Origin: Aquirhabdus sp.
GTDB taxonomy: Bacteria; Pseudomonadota; Gammaproteobacteria; Pseudomonadales; Moraxellaceae
DNA length: 64,000 nt
Reading direction: 5' to 3'
Assembly: GCA_030149815.1 (NCBI GenBank)
Contig: JASLHI010000022.1
Location: 1 to 64,000, forward strand
The translations under genes and the position numbers were made by a program. The notes beneath the pieces were generated by a model. That model had not been told where the DNA came from. It searched no databases and saw only the letters and a program-made list of their open reading frames with translations. This document shows positions 34,586-43,711 of this stretch, piece by piece. Positions within the stretch are counted from its first letter, which is position 1. Every line of letters starts with the position of its first letter.

Positions 34586-35710
34586 TTATGCCTTAGCCGT
34601 TGCACCATTTGGTAGAACGTAGTCAACAATTTCTAAGCCGAAGCCAGAAAGACCGTTAAATCGAATTGGCGAACTGAGTAAGCGCATTTGTTTAACACCT
34701 AGATCACGCAGAATTTGTGCCCCTACACCGATTGAACGGTAGTGCGCGGATGACACTGCTGGGGTAGGTTGATCTAGTGTATCGAGTGCCGTGCCGAAAT
34801 CCACTGTTTCGCCCTGACTAATCCAGACTAGCGCACCACGCTCGCTTTCAGCAATCGCTTTCAGCGCAGCATCGACTGACCAAGCGGGCTTGCCTTTGCA
34901 ATGAGCTTGAAGTAAGTCGCGTAAAGGGTTTAGACCATGAACACGAACGGTTGTCACACCTTGCTTTGGATTACCTTTAACCAATGCAATATGCGTATCC
35001 GAGCTACCGTGTTCTTTGTAACGATGTAGGGTAAATTCGCCATGTGCGGTACTAAACGGTTGCGTGCTGACGCGTTCAACGGTTTGTTCATTCAGCATAC
35101 GATATTGAATCAAATCAGCAATTGTACCCATCTTAATGCCATGTTTCGCGGCAAAAATCTCAAGATCTGGGCGACGTGCCATTTCACCGTCTTCATTGAT
35201 AATTTCACAAATCACCGAGGCTGGCTCTAATCCAGCAAGACGTGATAAGTCACAGCCTGCTTCGGTATGTCCTGCACGGTGGAGTACGCCACCAGGTTGC
35301 GCCATGAGCGGGAAAATATGCCCTGGTTGTACGATGTCGGCAGGTTTTGCCATCGGCGCAACGGCTGCTTGCACAGTGCGGGCACGTTCCGCTGCGGAAA
35401 TACCTGTGGTGACGCCGTGAGCAGCTTCGATGGATAAAGTAAAGTTGGTGCCATGTGAGGCGCCATTGCGTTCAACCATCAGCGGTAAATTTAACTGCGC
35501 ACAACGCTCACGTGAAAGAGTCAAACAGACCAATCCGCGAGCATGGGTAATCATGAAGTTAATATCTTCAGGGCGGACATGTGTTGCCGCCATCACTAAA
35601 TCGCCTTCGTTTTCGCGGTCTTCATCATCCATCAAGATGACCATGCGACCCGCACGAATGTCAGCAATCAACTCTTCTACTGTATTCAGTTTGATGGAAT
35701 TTGATGTCAT
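34586..35710 (-). CDS. ribB: 3,4-dihydroxy-2-butanone-4-phosphate synthase with degenerate GTP cyclohydrolase II domain (RibBX type)
   Basis: A 374-residue fusion. Residues about 1-205 are a complete RibB domain: DDEDRENEGDLV, THARGLVCL and HTEAGCDL carry the metal and substrate residues. The C-terminal part aligns with GTP cyclohydrolase II but lacks the zinc Cys set; where RxHSxCxTGDxxxSxRCDCG is expected the protein reads RVHGLNPLRDLLQAHCKG. Only RibB activity is expected, so ribA should be elsewhere. No FMN riboswitch is recognisable in the 300 bases upstream. Confidence 0.93.
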   Translation of the reverse strand: MTSNSIKLNTVEELIADIRAGRMVILMDDEDRENEGDLVMAATHVRPEDINFMITHARGLVCLTLSRERCAQLNLPLMVERNGASHGTNFTLSIEAAHGVTTGISAAERARTVQAAVAPMAKPADIVQPGHIFPLMAQPGGVLHRAGHTEAGCDLSRLAGLEPASVICEIINEDGEMARRPDLEIFAAKHGIKMGTIADLIQYRMLNEQTVERVSTQPFSTAHGEFTLHRYKEHGSSDTHIALVKGNPKQGVTTVRVHGLNPLRDLLQAHCKGKPAWSVDAALKAIAESERGALVWISQGETVDFGTALDTLDQPTPAVSSAHYRSIGVGAQILRDLGVKQMRLLSSPIRFNGLSGFGLEIVDYVLPNGATAKA

Positions 35711-36038
35711 GTAAAAGACCTTATGGCGATATGCGTCACGATGTGTGTCATGGCGAGGCTGGATATTTAAGGAGGCTATTCTAGCTGATTTTTAAGCGTT
35801 TTGATGTTTTTTGTATACCAAAACTGATGACCCCACAGATTTTTAATTCATGATGAGTATGGTCTAATTTAATATATATTATTGAATGTGCTCGATAATT
35901 ATAGTTGTATCTGATGGTCATAGAACTGTTGCATAATTAGTTATAAGATGGATGCAATCCTTTACGATATGCATCTCTGAGCAATTTTTCTAATATCTAG
36001 ATTTTAAACGTCAATATTGCTAATTCTGTGTGATGATC
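35711..36038. other. Intergenic region between ribBX and DUF2844 gene
   Basis: A divergent gap, AT-rich in its centre (TTTAATATATATTATTG near 35868-35884). Promoters are expected on both strands. I find no riboswitch fold, repeat or small gene that can be supported. Confidence 0.5.
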
Positions 36039-36503
36039 ATGAATAAAAAAATATTTTTACTTTTGAGTGTTCTGGTTGGATTGCCGATCTATGCGTTTGC
36101 AGGACTTGGTGGTGCTGTTGATTCATTCAAGAACGATTCGACCCCAGCAGTGGTATTGCGCCACTCTGCGACAACTATGGCGTCAAACCCAGCGGCTATG
36201 AGCTATTCGACTCAACAAATGCACGATGATGCAGGGAATTTGATCACGGAATACGTGTCGACCAATGGCGTTGTCTTTGCGCTGACTTGGCGTGGATTAT
36301 TTAAACCTGATTTGCATCAACTGCTGGGCAATTATTTTCAAACTTATCTTACTGTAGAGGGTGGCTCGTCTAGGCGTCAAGCACAGGTTGTTGATCAAGA
36401 TTCCGTGGTCGTGGTGTCGGAAGGACGATTGCGTAATTTTCATGGCAAGGCCTATATCCCAGCGTTAGTTCCGAATGGCTTTTCTTTGGATGATTTGAAA
36501 TGA
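36039..36503 (+). CDS. DUF2844 family exported protein
   Basis: A 154-residue protein with a signal peptide MNKK...YAFA/GLGG. The family pattern is visible: EYVSTNGVVFALTWRG, then PDLHQLLGNYFQTY, then VVVSEGRLRNFHGKAYIP. It should be periplasmic. Its function is unknown. Its TGA overlaps the ATG of the DUF3443 gene (ATGA at 36500), so the two are translationally coupled. ATG 36033 or 36039 may be used; no clear ribosome site is visible. Confidence 0.82.
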   Translation: MNKKIFLLLSVLVGLPIYAFAGLGGAVDSFKNDSTPAVVLRHSATTMASNPAAMSYSTQQMHDDAGNLITEYVSTNGVVFALTWRGLFKPDLHQLLGNYFQTYLTVEGGSSRRQAQVVDQDSVVVVSEGRLRNFHGKAYIPALVPNGFSLDDLK

Positions 36504-37849
36504 AGCAGAAGATTGCGATATCAAAGATGAGCGTACTCCCTACAATTCTTGGTTTCACTTTGCTTGGGTTAGTTGGTTGCGGAGGTGGAGGGGGAAGTCA
36601 ATCACAAACTGTTAACAATCCAACAGCAACCATACCAACGACACCAGTGCAATCAGCTCCGACTACTTCTATCGCGGCGGCGGCTAATGTTGCAAATTTG
36701 ACGATAGATGCAGGTCCTGCAGCAGTAACTCCTCCGAATACCCAGCCGACTATTGCAAATCTCCTGTATGCGACAGTGACTATTTGCGTGCCAGGAACCC
36801 AAACTTGCACATCGATTGATCATGTTCTTGTGGACACAGGTTCAACAGGGTTGCGAATATTTGCTTCTGCATTGCCGTCAAATTTCACATTGCCACAACG
36901 CGTTGATATAAATAACAATCCATTAGCTGAGTGCATTCAGTTTGTTGATGGCTACAGTTGGGGACCGCTACAAACTGCTGATTTAAAGATGAGTGGAGAG
37001 ACAGCAAATTCATTACCGATTCAAGTGATTGGCAGTTCGAGTTTAAGCACGGTGCCGAGTGCTTGCTCAAATACAGGAGCTCCGCGTAATACGGTACAAA
37101 GTTTTGCTGCAAATGGGATTTTGGGCGTCGGAAATGGTGCGCAAGATTGCGGGAAAGGATGTACTGCGACCAATGCGGATGGTACTGCACAGAATAATTT
37201 GTACTACAGTTGCCCGACACCACAGTCTTGTGTCGCCACCACAGTACCCCTGAATGCCCAAGTACAGAATCCGATAGTATTATTTGCTTTCGATAATAAT
37301 GGTTCGTCGATTGTGTTGCCGACCGTTCCAAGCTCCGGTGCGCTATCGGTCAATGGCTATCTCATTTTTGGTATTGGAACGCAGAGTAATAATGGATTAG
37401 GGAATGCTAGTGTTTTAACAGTCGATTCACCCGCTTTTGAACTAACAACACAGTATGGTGGTGCAAGCTATACGGAGAGCTATATCGATAGTGGAACGAA
37501 CTTTTATGCTGTTCCAAATTCCAATAATGCGATTACGGTCTGTAGTGGCAATGCGTCGAGCTTCTTTTGCCCAGCATCAACATTAAACTTATCTGCAACG
37601 CTAGTGGGTCGTAATGCGGTATCTTCAACAACGTCTTTTAGCATCGCAAATGCCATCAATTTGTTTAATCAGAATGCCTATAACACGGCTTTTAGTAACC
37701 TTGGTGGGCCAAGTGGTAGTGCAACGAGTCGTACGACGAATACTTTTGCGTGGGGTTCTCCATTTTTCTTTGGTAAAACAGTGTATACCGCGATTGAAGG
37801 AAAAGTGACACCGAGTAGCACACCCACGCCATATGTGGCATTCTTCTAA
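36500..37849 (+). CDS. DUF3443 lipoprotein with pepsin-like double D-x-G motifs
   Basis: A 449-residue protein with lipobox LVGC (Cys27) followed by a Gly/Ser/Thr/Pro linker. VDTGSTGLRIF (Asp112) and YIDSGTNFY (Asp near 330) resemble the two catalytic D-S/T-G motifs of bilobed aspartic peptidases. Many Cys residues lie between them (CSNTGAP, CGKGC, CPTPQSC), suggesting disulfides outside the cytoplasm. The family is of unknown function, so peptidase activity is inference. It is coupled to the DUF2844 gene by an ATGA overlap. Confidence 0.8.
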   Translation: MKQKIAISKMSVLPTILGFTLLGLVGCGGGGGSQSQTVNNPTATIPTTPVQSAPTTSIAAAANVANLTIDAGPAAVTPPNTQPTIANLLYATVTICVPGTQTCTSIDHVLVDTGSTGLRIFASALPSNFTLPQRVDINNNPLAECIQFVDGYSWGPLQTADLKMSGETANSLPIQVIGSSSLSTVPSACSNTGAPRNTVQSFAANGILGVGNGAQDCGKGCTATNADGTAQNNLYYSCPTPQSCVATTVPLNAQVQNPIVLFAFDNNGSSIVLPTVPSSGALSVNGYLIFGIGTQSNNGLGNASVLTVDSPAFELTTQYGGASYTESYIDSGTNFYAVPNSNNAITVCSGNASSFFCPASTLNLSATLVGRNAVSSTTSFSIANAINLFNQNAYNTAFSNLGGPSGSATSRTTNTFAWGSPFFFGKTVYTAIEGKVTPSSTPTPYVAFF

Positions 37850-37883
37850 TGTCGCTAAAATAAAGTAATTAAGGAGAGAATCA

Positions 37884-38132
37884 ATGAACTACGGAATACG
37901 TATTTTTGCAGTGTCTGGTGTGATCGCTGTTTTGGGTTTGGGGATGATTGCGTGTACCAAGCAAGAGCCACCTAAGCCAATCGTGAGTGATGCAGGTCGT
38001 CCAGAAACACGAAGTGTCGAGGCAGCAAATGCCATTGGCTACAATGGTACTGCGATGCGCCAAAAACTCGATAAAGCCTTGGATGCTAATGACGCACAGA
38101 CAAAAAAAATGGATCAAGCTGCAAATCAGTAG
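37884..38132 (+). CDS. Small hypothetical lipoprotein
   Basis: An 82-residue protein with lipobox GMIAC (Cys24). The mature 59 residues are charged and helical (MRQKLDKALDANDAQTKKMDQ). AAGGAGAG just upstream of the ATG is a strong ribosome site. It lies 34 bases after the DUF3443 gene and may belong to the same transcript. No family is recognised. Confidence 0.75.
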   Translation: MNYGIRIFAVSGVIAVLGLGMIACTKQEPPKPIVSDAGRPETRSVEAANAIGYNGTAMRQKLDKALDANDAQTKKMDQAANQ

Positions 38133-38182
38133 AAATCGAATCCTTACTGTAGCGCAACTGGTGTAGTTGTCCTACATGTGAT

Positions 38183-39406
38183 TTATTCGGTTGGTTTTCC
38201 TAATATTTGTGCGCGTACGCGTTCAATCAACTGTGCTTGGTCGTTGCGTAAACCATTGAGACGCATTGCTTCATTGATGGTAGTGCTATCATTGCTTTCT
38301 TGAACGAGTTCCATCGCACTTAAGCTGAATTGAATGATTAGGCGAGATATGTTGCTATTGGATGCATGAATCAGCACATCATTTGTTTTAGCTTGTTGAA
38401 TCAATAGATTGCATTTTATTTTTGAATCTGAGGAATCATCAGCTTCGGTGATGGCTGTACGTGTATGCAGTGCAAAGCGTTTTTCTAATCGATTACGACG
38501 ATAAACAGCGTCGCTCAGAAGATTGATTAGCTGTGCCAACAATAACAAATGTCCTAACGCAGGCGCGGAGTTTTGATTAACACCGACCAATGCGCCTTCC
38601 ATGCCAAATGGTGAAACAATACTGAGTTCAGTGGATTCCCCATCGTTCGGCATTTCTGCACCTAATACCCGAATCGCCTCTTCAAGCAGCTTTTGGCAGA
38701 GTGAGAAATATTTTTGTGCAATCGAAGGTGTGAGCGTCTCCAGCAGAGATTTTGGATCATCAAAAGCAACACGAAGAATCACAGGGTATGAAATAGGTGC
38801 GGCGTTTGCTACTTGAGCTTTCAACTGCAAACTCGGCTCTGGCGTAGCAGGGGTATTCGATTCATGAGTTGCTGTTGAATCCGCCTCATCAGGAGTCGTT
38901 GTATTGGCTTGGTCGGATAACGACCATGAGAGTTTAGGGCGTGCAACAACGCGATAAAATAACCATAACAACACATGAATAAAGAATGACAGCAGTAACG
39001 GCAACCACTGTAATCGAATGATTTCACCGAGACTGGCTTCTGCTAGAGTGAGTTCAACTTGCCCACTTTGTGTGCGATCTTGTAACAAAATTTGCTGAAA
39101 TAACTGGCCGCTACGCGAAGGTGCGCTTCCACCTGTGGCTAATACATGTCCGTCTGCCGCCAAAATGCGCAAAGACACAACATCTGCCCGTTCACTATAG
39201 CGATTTGCCAGTAATGCCAAGGATACTGTGTCTTGTCGAGCGACACTTAATGTTGCATCTTCAGCGAGTTGGCGGATTAATAACTGACCTTGTGCATCAC
39301 GTGTGGATGCTAATTGATGCACAGAACCTTCAACAATCAGAGCGGTATGTAGCGCAAAACTAATAGCGACGATGGAGGCAAATAAGCCTTGACGAGGTGC
39401 GTTCAC
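38183..39406 (-). CDS. Smp/AhpA-like membrane protein with long cytoplasmic domain
   Basis: A 407-residue protein. A first membrane helix (about 8-28), a periplasmic domain (about 29-135) and a second helix (about 137-157) match the Smp (YtjB/AhpA) layout, and, as in E. coli, the gene diverges from serB. Unlike E. coli Smp (about 210 residues), it has a further 250 residues in the cytoplasm with no recognised domain. GTG 39406 is the start, with GGAG five bases upstream. The function of Smp is not established. Confidence 0.65.
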   Translation of the reverse strand: MNAPRQGLFASIVAISFALHTALIVEGSVHQLASTRDAQGQLLIRQLAEDATLSVARQDTVSLALLANRYSERADVVSLRILAADGHVLATGGSAPSRSGQLFQQILLQDRTQSGQVELTLAEASLGEIIRLQWLPLLLSFFIHVLLWLFYRVVARPKLSWSLSDQANTTTPDEADSTATHESNTPATPEPSLQLKAQVANAAPISYPVILRVAFDDPKSLLETLTPSIAQKYFSLCQKLLEEAIRVLGAEMPNDGESTELSIVSPFGMEGALVGVNQNSAPALGHLLLLAQLINLLSDAVYRRNRLEKRFALHTRTAITEADDSSDSKIKCNLLIQQAKTNDVLIHASNSNISRLIIQFSLSAMELVQESNDSTTINEAMRLNGLRNDQAQLIERVRAQILGKPTE

Positions 39407-39481
39407 ACGAGCTCCGAAGCGTTAAAGGTAGAAATGTATTATGATTCGCCACATATTGTCACTCAAGTATGGCTTAGCGCA

Positions 39482-40705
39482 ATGCACGAAATCATTTTAA
39501 TGTCATTTTTAGGGGCTGATCAGCCGAACCAGTTTGCCAGATTAATGGCAGTCTTGGCAAAGTATGATCTGGATATTCTGGACATAGGTCAAGCGGTGAT
39601 TCACGATCAACTTTCACTCGCTTTGGTCGTTGCCAGTAAGAAAGAAATCGAATCTGCATTGGCGATGAAAGAAATTTTACTGGTTTCTCATGAGCTTGGA
39701 CTTGCTGTACGTTTTAAACCCATTACCACTGAACAATATGAAAATTGGGTGAAAGAAGGTGGACAAACACGTTATATCGTGACAGTTCTTGCACGTCATT
39801 TAACGCCTGAGCATCTTGCTGCGGTTGCTGCAGTCATTGCACGACATGGATTTAATATCGATCGTTTGCAGCGGTTGTCGGGTCGTTTGGGGTTGGATAA
39901 GCTTGTTGAAGCAGATTTTAATGGTCGTGCCTGTGTCGAAATGGGTGTGCGCGGTCGTCTGACTGATGCACAAAGTTTACGTGCGGAATGTTTGATGCTA
40001 TCGAGTAACCTATCGATCGATATTGCGGTACAAGAAGATAATGCCTATCGCCGCAATCGTCGCTTGGTCTGTTTTGATATGGATTCAACGCTGATTGAAC
40101 AAGAAGTGATTGATGAGTTAGCAATTGCTGCGGGTGTTGGTGAGCAGGTTGCTGCAATTACTGAACGTGCGATGCAGGGTGAGCTTGATTTTGGGCAAAG
40201 TTTTAAAGCGCGTGTCGCTTTGCTGCAGGGTTTAGACGCTGATGTGCTGGCGGGTATCGCTGCGAATTTACGCATTACAGAGGGTGCGGAGCGTTTAGTT
40301 TCAACACTCAAGGCGCTGGGCTACCGCACTGCAATTTTATCGGGTGGTTTTACCTATTTTGCCGAGTATTTACAGAAGAAATTAGGAATTGATGAGGTGC
40401 ATGCTAATCATCTTGATATTGAAAATGGTCAGGTCACAGGTCAAGTTACGGGTCGTATCGTTGATGGTGCACGTAAAGCAGAATTACTTCGGGAGTTGGC
40501 GCAGCGTGATGGGATTAGCCTTGAGCAAGTAATAGCGGTAGGTGATGGGGCTAATGACTTACCGATGCTTTCGATTGCGGGTCTTGGTGTTGCCTTCCGT
40601 GCAAAACCTTTAGTGCGACAAAATGCAGATCAGGCGATTTCTAGTGTAGGTTTAGATGGGATCTTGTATTTGTTAGGTGTGCGAGATTATGATTTAGTTC
40701 AATAG
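39482..40705 (+). CDS. serB: Phosphoserine phosphatase
   Basis: A 407-residue enzyme for the last step of serine synthesis. Two ACT-like domains (about 1-170, beginning MHEIILMSFLGADQPNQF) precede a HAD phosphatase domain with CFDMDSTLIEQEVIDELA, SGGFTYF, and GDGANDLPML. The ATG at 39482 is chosen because family homology starts there; an upstream in-frame extension of 31 codons is unlikely to be coding. A small conserved gene follows 44 bases downstream. Confidence 0.95.
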   Translation: MHEIILMSFLGADQPNQFARLMAVLAKYDLDILDIGQAVIHDQLSLALVVASKKEIESALAMKEILLVSHELGLAVRFKPITTEQYENWVKEGGQTRYIVTVLARHLTPEHLAAVAAVIARHGFNIDRLQRLSGRLGLDKLVEADFNGRACVEMGVRGRLTDAQSLRAECLMLSSNLSIDIAVQEDNAYRRNRRLVCFDMDSTLIEQEVIDELAIAAGVGEQVAAITERAMQGELDFGQSFKARVALLQGLDADVLAGIAANLRITEGAERLVSTLKALGYRTAILSGGFTYFAEYLQKKLGIDEVHANHLDIENGQVTGQVTGRIVDGARKAELLRELAQRDGISLEQVIAVGDGANDLPMLSIAGLGVAFRAKPLVRQNADQAISSVGLDGILYLLGVRDYDLVQ

Positions 40706-40749
40706 TTTGTGGTTTATTTAATTCTTGTAGTTGTTGGTGGAGTAAGGTG

Positions 40750-41001
40750 ATGACTTTCAAGCCATTTGCCGATGAGGCAACGTCACAAAAAGTTTCAGGA
40801 TTAACTTTTGAAAATCACGTTGATCGAATTGCGATTTATGGGCAATCAGTGATCACAAGAGACCAGCAAGGTTTGGCGCAGATATCAGCACTTCAATTAC
40901 AGCTTAATAACATTCTTGAGGCATTAAAGGATTCTGATTTATCTGTTCAAATTGAAAATAAACCGATTGTTATGGTTGATAATCCATTTGAATCGAATTA
41001 G
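40750..41001 (+). CDS. Small hypothetical protein downstream of serB
   Basis: An 83-residue soluble protein (MTFKPFADEATSQKVSGLTFENH start, VDNPFESN end). A similar small protein is found in Acinetobacter, from memory, so it is likely real. GGAGTAAGG precedes the ATG. No known domain. Its position suggests co-transcription with serB. Confidence 0.65.
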   Translation: MTFKPFADEATSQKVSGLTFENHVDRIAIYGQSVITRDQQGLAQISALQLQLNNILEALKDSDLSVQIENKPIVMVDNPFESN

Positions 41002-41215
41002 CCTTGATAAGTCGTTATAAGCAAATTAGTTTTAAGTTAAATTTCATAAAGTGAGAACTGGTTTGCGCTTCGTTTCAGGTAAACTGTTGTTTGTCTGTTG
41101 ATTCGATGTGTCTGTCGTAACAGTGTTGGTGTTCGTGGCACATTAAGTGTATTTTAAGTATGTAGCTAGTGCTGTTCGGGATAGAACAGTCATTATTATT
41201 ATAGAAGGGTCTGTC

Positions 41216-41986
41216 ATGAATTTTCGTGGCTCATTACGCCGTCCGATTTATGGCTTTACATTAGTGGAATTACTGGTGTCTCTAGTCATACTCGGAATTA
41301 TTGCTGCTATTGCTGCTCCAGGTATTGTTCAGGCTTTGGCAAATCGGCGAATGCAGCTTGCGACTTCTGAATTGCGAACCTCGATAGCCCAAGCTCGTTT
41401 GTTGGCGATTACGTCAGGACGTAGCGTTGGTTTGATACCTGCATACTCCGCGGGATGGAATATTCCTAGAACAAGTCGTGGAACGGCTGTCACTCTTCCA
41501 AATTCTTTAGATGTAAGTGCGACTTCTTTGGCGAAAGCGCAGTTGAGTTGGTATGTCGTGACTGGTGGATCTGTTGCCAGTACTGATACAACGACTAGTG
41601 CTGGAGCTACAACGGCAACAATGGCGAATAGTACATCAAATGGTTTTCCTGTGCAGGTTTCTTTGGCGGATCAGACAATGATCAGTGTAGGTACCATCCC
41701 CACGGCAGCTATTCCAGCGGCAAACGTTGGAATTTGTTTTACTCCAACTGGCTATATTGGTAGTGTGGTTCAAGCGGGTAGTGGTTCGACGGCGACGACG
41801 AGTTGTAATTTGGTTCCCGCGCAGAATTTTACTCAAGTAAGTTTCCGTGTTTGTGATAGTGCTTTATCCGGTGAGGCTGGATACACAGTATTGGTTGGTC
41901 AATTTGGTACCGTGCAAATGGTTTCAGGTGCAACACTTGCGGCTAATGATCCGAATGATCCTGTGGGGAATGCGCCATGTCTTTAA
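41216..41986 (+). CDS. fimT: Type IV pilus minor pilin, FimT/GspH type
   Basis: A 256-residue prepilin. Leader IYG precedes mature FTLVELLVSLVILGIIAAI, with Glu5. The globular domain is Ser/Thr/Ala-rich with C-terminal Cys residues. AGAAGG lies seven bases upstream of ATG 41216. First gene of a cluster of minor pilins and PilY1 that in Acinetobacter primes pilus assembly and DNA uptake (comB/fimU region). The next gene overlaps its last 10 bases. Confidence 0.9.
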   Translation: MNFRGSLRRPIYGFTLVELLVSLVILGIIAAIAAPGIVQALANRRMQLATSELRTSIAQARLLAITSGRSVGLIPAYSAGWNIPRTSRGTAVTLPNSLDVSATSLAKAQLSWYVVTGGSVASTDTTTSAGATTATMANSTSNGFPVQVSLADQTMISVGTIPTAAIPAANVGICFTPTGYIGSVVQAGSGSTATTSCNLVPAQNFTQVSFRVCDSALSGEAGYTVLVGQFGTVQMVSGATLAANDPNDPVGNAPCL

Positions 41987-42597
41987 AAGCAAATATTTCC
42001 AAACAGCGTGGCGTAGGGATGGTTGAGGTCGTAGTTGCGACTTTGATGCTTGCGATCGGTGTTTTGGGTTATTCCATATTGCAAGTTCGTGCTGTAGAAG
42101 CAACTAGTGAAGGGTTAGTGCGCTCTCAAGCTTCTCTTATATTGCGGGGGCTTGGTGACCAGATTCGTATGAATAATGCAATGGTTTCTGTTTACAACAA
42201 TTGGGCTAATCTTCAAGGGAAGACGACAATTACTTACTCAGATTACCAAACAACGATGCTTGCTAATAGTGCTATAACTACGGCGCCGACCGCTACAAGT
42301 TGTCAGGGTTCGTCAACTTGTACGCTTGCTAATGTGGCTGTACAGGAGGCAAATCAGGCTGCTGCGGCTGCATTTAGTAAAGGAATCTTATTGAATTTGG
42401 TTACTTGTCCTGGTGATGTGCCAGTAAAAGATACTAGTGGTAATGTTATTTCACCAGCTCGGATGTGTTTGGTTGCAGCGTGGGGGAAATTTACACCAAC
42501 GTTAGGTAGTGGTACAGCGGATTGTATGACAACTGCTGGTGCGTATAACACTTCAGCTAACACTCCGGCGACCTGCCTCGTTCAGGATGCGTATTAA
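41977..42597 (+). CDS. pilV: Type IV pilus minor pilin PilV
   Basis: A 206-residue prepilin with leader QRG and mature VGMVEVVVATLMLAIGVLGY, the PilV pattern in which GVLGYS-x-LQ follows the hydrophobic stretch. It overlaps fimT by 10 bases. Part of the priming complex with PilW, PilX and FimT. Confidence 0.9.
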   Translation: MSLKANISKQRGVGMVEVVVATLMLAIGVLGYSILQVRAVEATSEGLVRSQASLILRGLGDQIRMNNAMVSVYNNWANLQGKTTITYSDYQTTMLANSAITTAPTATSCQGSSTCTLANVAVQEANQAAAAAFSKGILLNLVTCPGDVPVKDTSGNVISPARMCLVAAWGKFTPTLGSGTADCMTTAGAYNTSANTPATCLVQDAY

Positions 42598-42598
42598 T

Positions 42599-43711
42599 AT
42601 GACTAATTCAATGATTTGTATATCGCCAGTGCTTGCTCGTCAACGTGGTTTTAGTATGATTGAGCTGATGGTCTCATTAACACTTGGTTTGCTGCTGATA
42701 GGGGCTGCTTCTCAGTTGCTTTCGGGTGGTATTGTGAGCTGGCGTCTACAGCAGAATTCGGCAGATATACAAGATGGTGGTGTTTTTAGTTTTGATTATA
42801 TGGCAAAGGATTTGCGCTTATTGAATTATGGCTATGTGAATAGTCTTAGTTTAACTCCTACGACAGCTTGGTCAGGAGTTGTTTTTACTGCAGATACATC
42901 TGCAACCTCAACGAATACAAATTTACCGCTCGTAAGAACGAGTACTAATGCTTCATCTTATGTTTCAGCCGGTACTTTGACATTAGGAAGTGGTGATCCA
43001 GTCAGTACAACCACCAATGAGTGGCAAGGGTTGATGAATGTCACTGCGAAAGACTCTTCAGGTGCAACAGTTAATAATAGTGATCAGATTACTATTTTAT
43101 ATGTTGCTCCTAATACAATGAGTAATTGTTCTGGAACAGTTGTAAATCAGGGTGATTATGTGGTTGAGCGCTACTTTTTACGTGTGGATACAACAACGCC
43201 AGCTCCTGATCCAAAAATTGCTAATTTGGCATTGGCGTGTGATGCTGGTGTTATTACTGCTGCTTCGATTGCGGCATCATCGTCAACTGTTGCGAATGGC
43301 GTAACAACGGTTGTCCCAGCAGTATTATCTGGTTTTGGTGGGGCTGGTCAAATTATTATTCCGCGTGTTGATCATCTTCATTTTTTATTGGGAGTTTATA
43401 CGGCTCCAACAGCAGCTTCACCTGCTAGTGCATTTTCTTATTATACAATTAGTGGCTATAAGGCAGCTGTAGCTGCTGCTGCTGCTGCTGGTAAAACTTT
43501 GCCACGCATTGTTTCGATTCAAATTTCTGCATTGGTGCGCTCGCAGATTGCGACTGCTGGAAAGAGTGGTATTGATCCTACCAAATCCTACCAAATGTTG
43601 GATCAGACAGTGACTCCTATTGTGGCAAATAATCAGGCTAACAATCAGTTTGTTCGCAATGTATATACTACAACTATTGCTCTTCGTAATGGGTTGGGAG
43701 GTGGATCATGA
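42599..43711 (+). CDS. pilW: Type IV pilus minor pilin PilW
   Basis: A 370-residue protein with leader RQRG and mature FSMIELMVSLTLGLLLIGA, then a long beta-rich domain. The size and LGLLLIG motif fit PilW. ATG 42599 follows pilV's stop by one base; a longer overlapping frame is not needed. It ends with an ATGA overlap into pilX. Confidence 0.9.
   Translation: MTNSMICISPVLARQRGFSMIELMVSLTLGLLLIGAASQLLSGGIVSWRLQQNSADIQDGGVFSFDYMAKDLRLLNYGYVNSLSLTPTTAWSGVVFTADTSATSTNTNLPLVRTSTNASSYVSAGTLTLGSGDPVSTTTNEWQGLMNVTAKDSSGATVNNSDQITILYVAPNTMSNCSGTVVNQGDYVVERYFLRVDTTTPAPDPKIANLALACDAGVITAASIAASSSTVANGVTTVVPAVLSGFGGAGQIIIPRVDHLHFLLGVYTAPTAASPASAFSYYTISGYKAAVAAAAAAGKTLPRIVSIQISALVRSQIATAGKSGIDPTKSYQMLDQTVTPIVANNQANNQFVRNVYTTTIALRNGLGGGS

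Noticed and set aside
35711..36000. FMN riboswitch upstream of ribBX
   Set aside because: The conserved RFN blocks (AGGG start, CCGGCGG, and the junction helices) are absent.
36885..37331. Open frame opposite the DUF3443 gene
   Set aside because: It is a shadow frame with no start signal; the forward gene has a lipobox, family motifs and a coupled partner.
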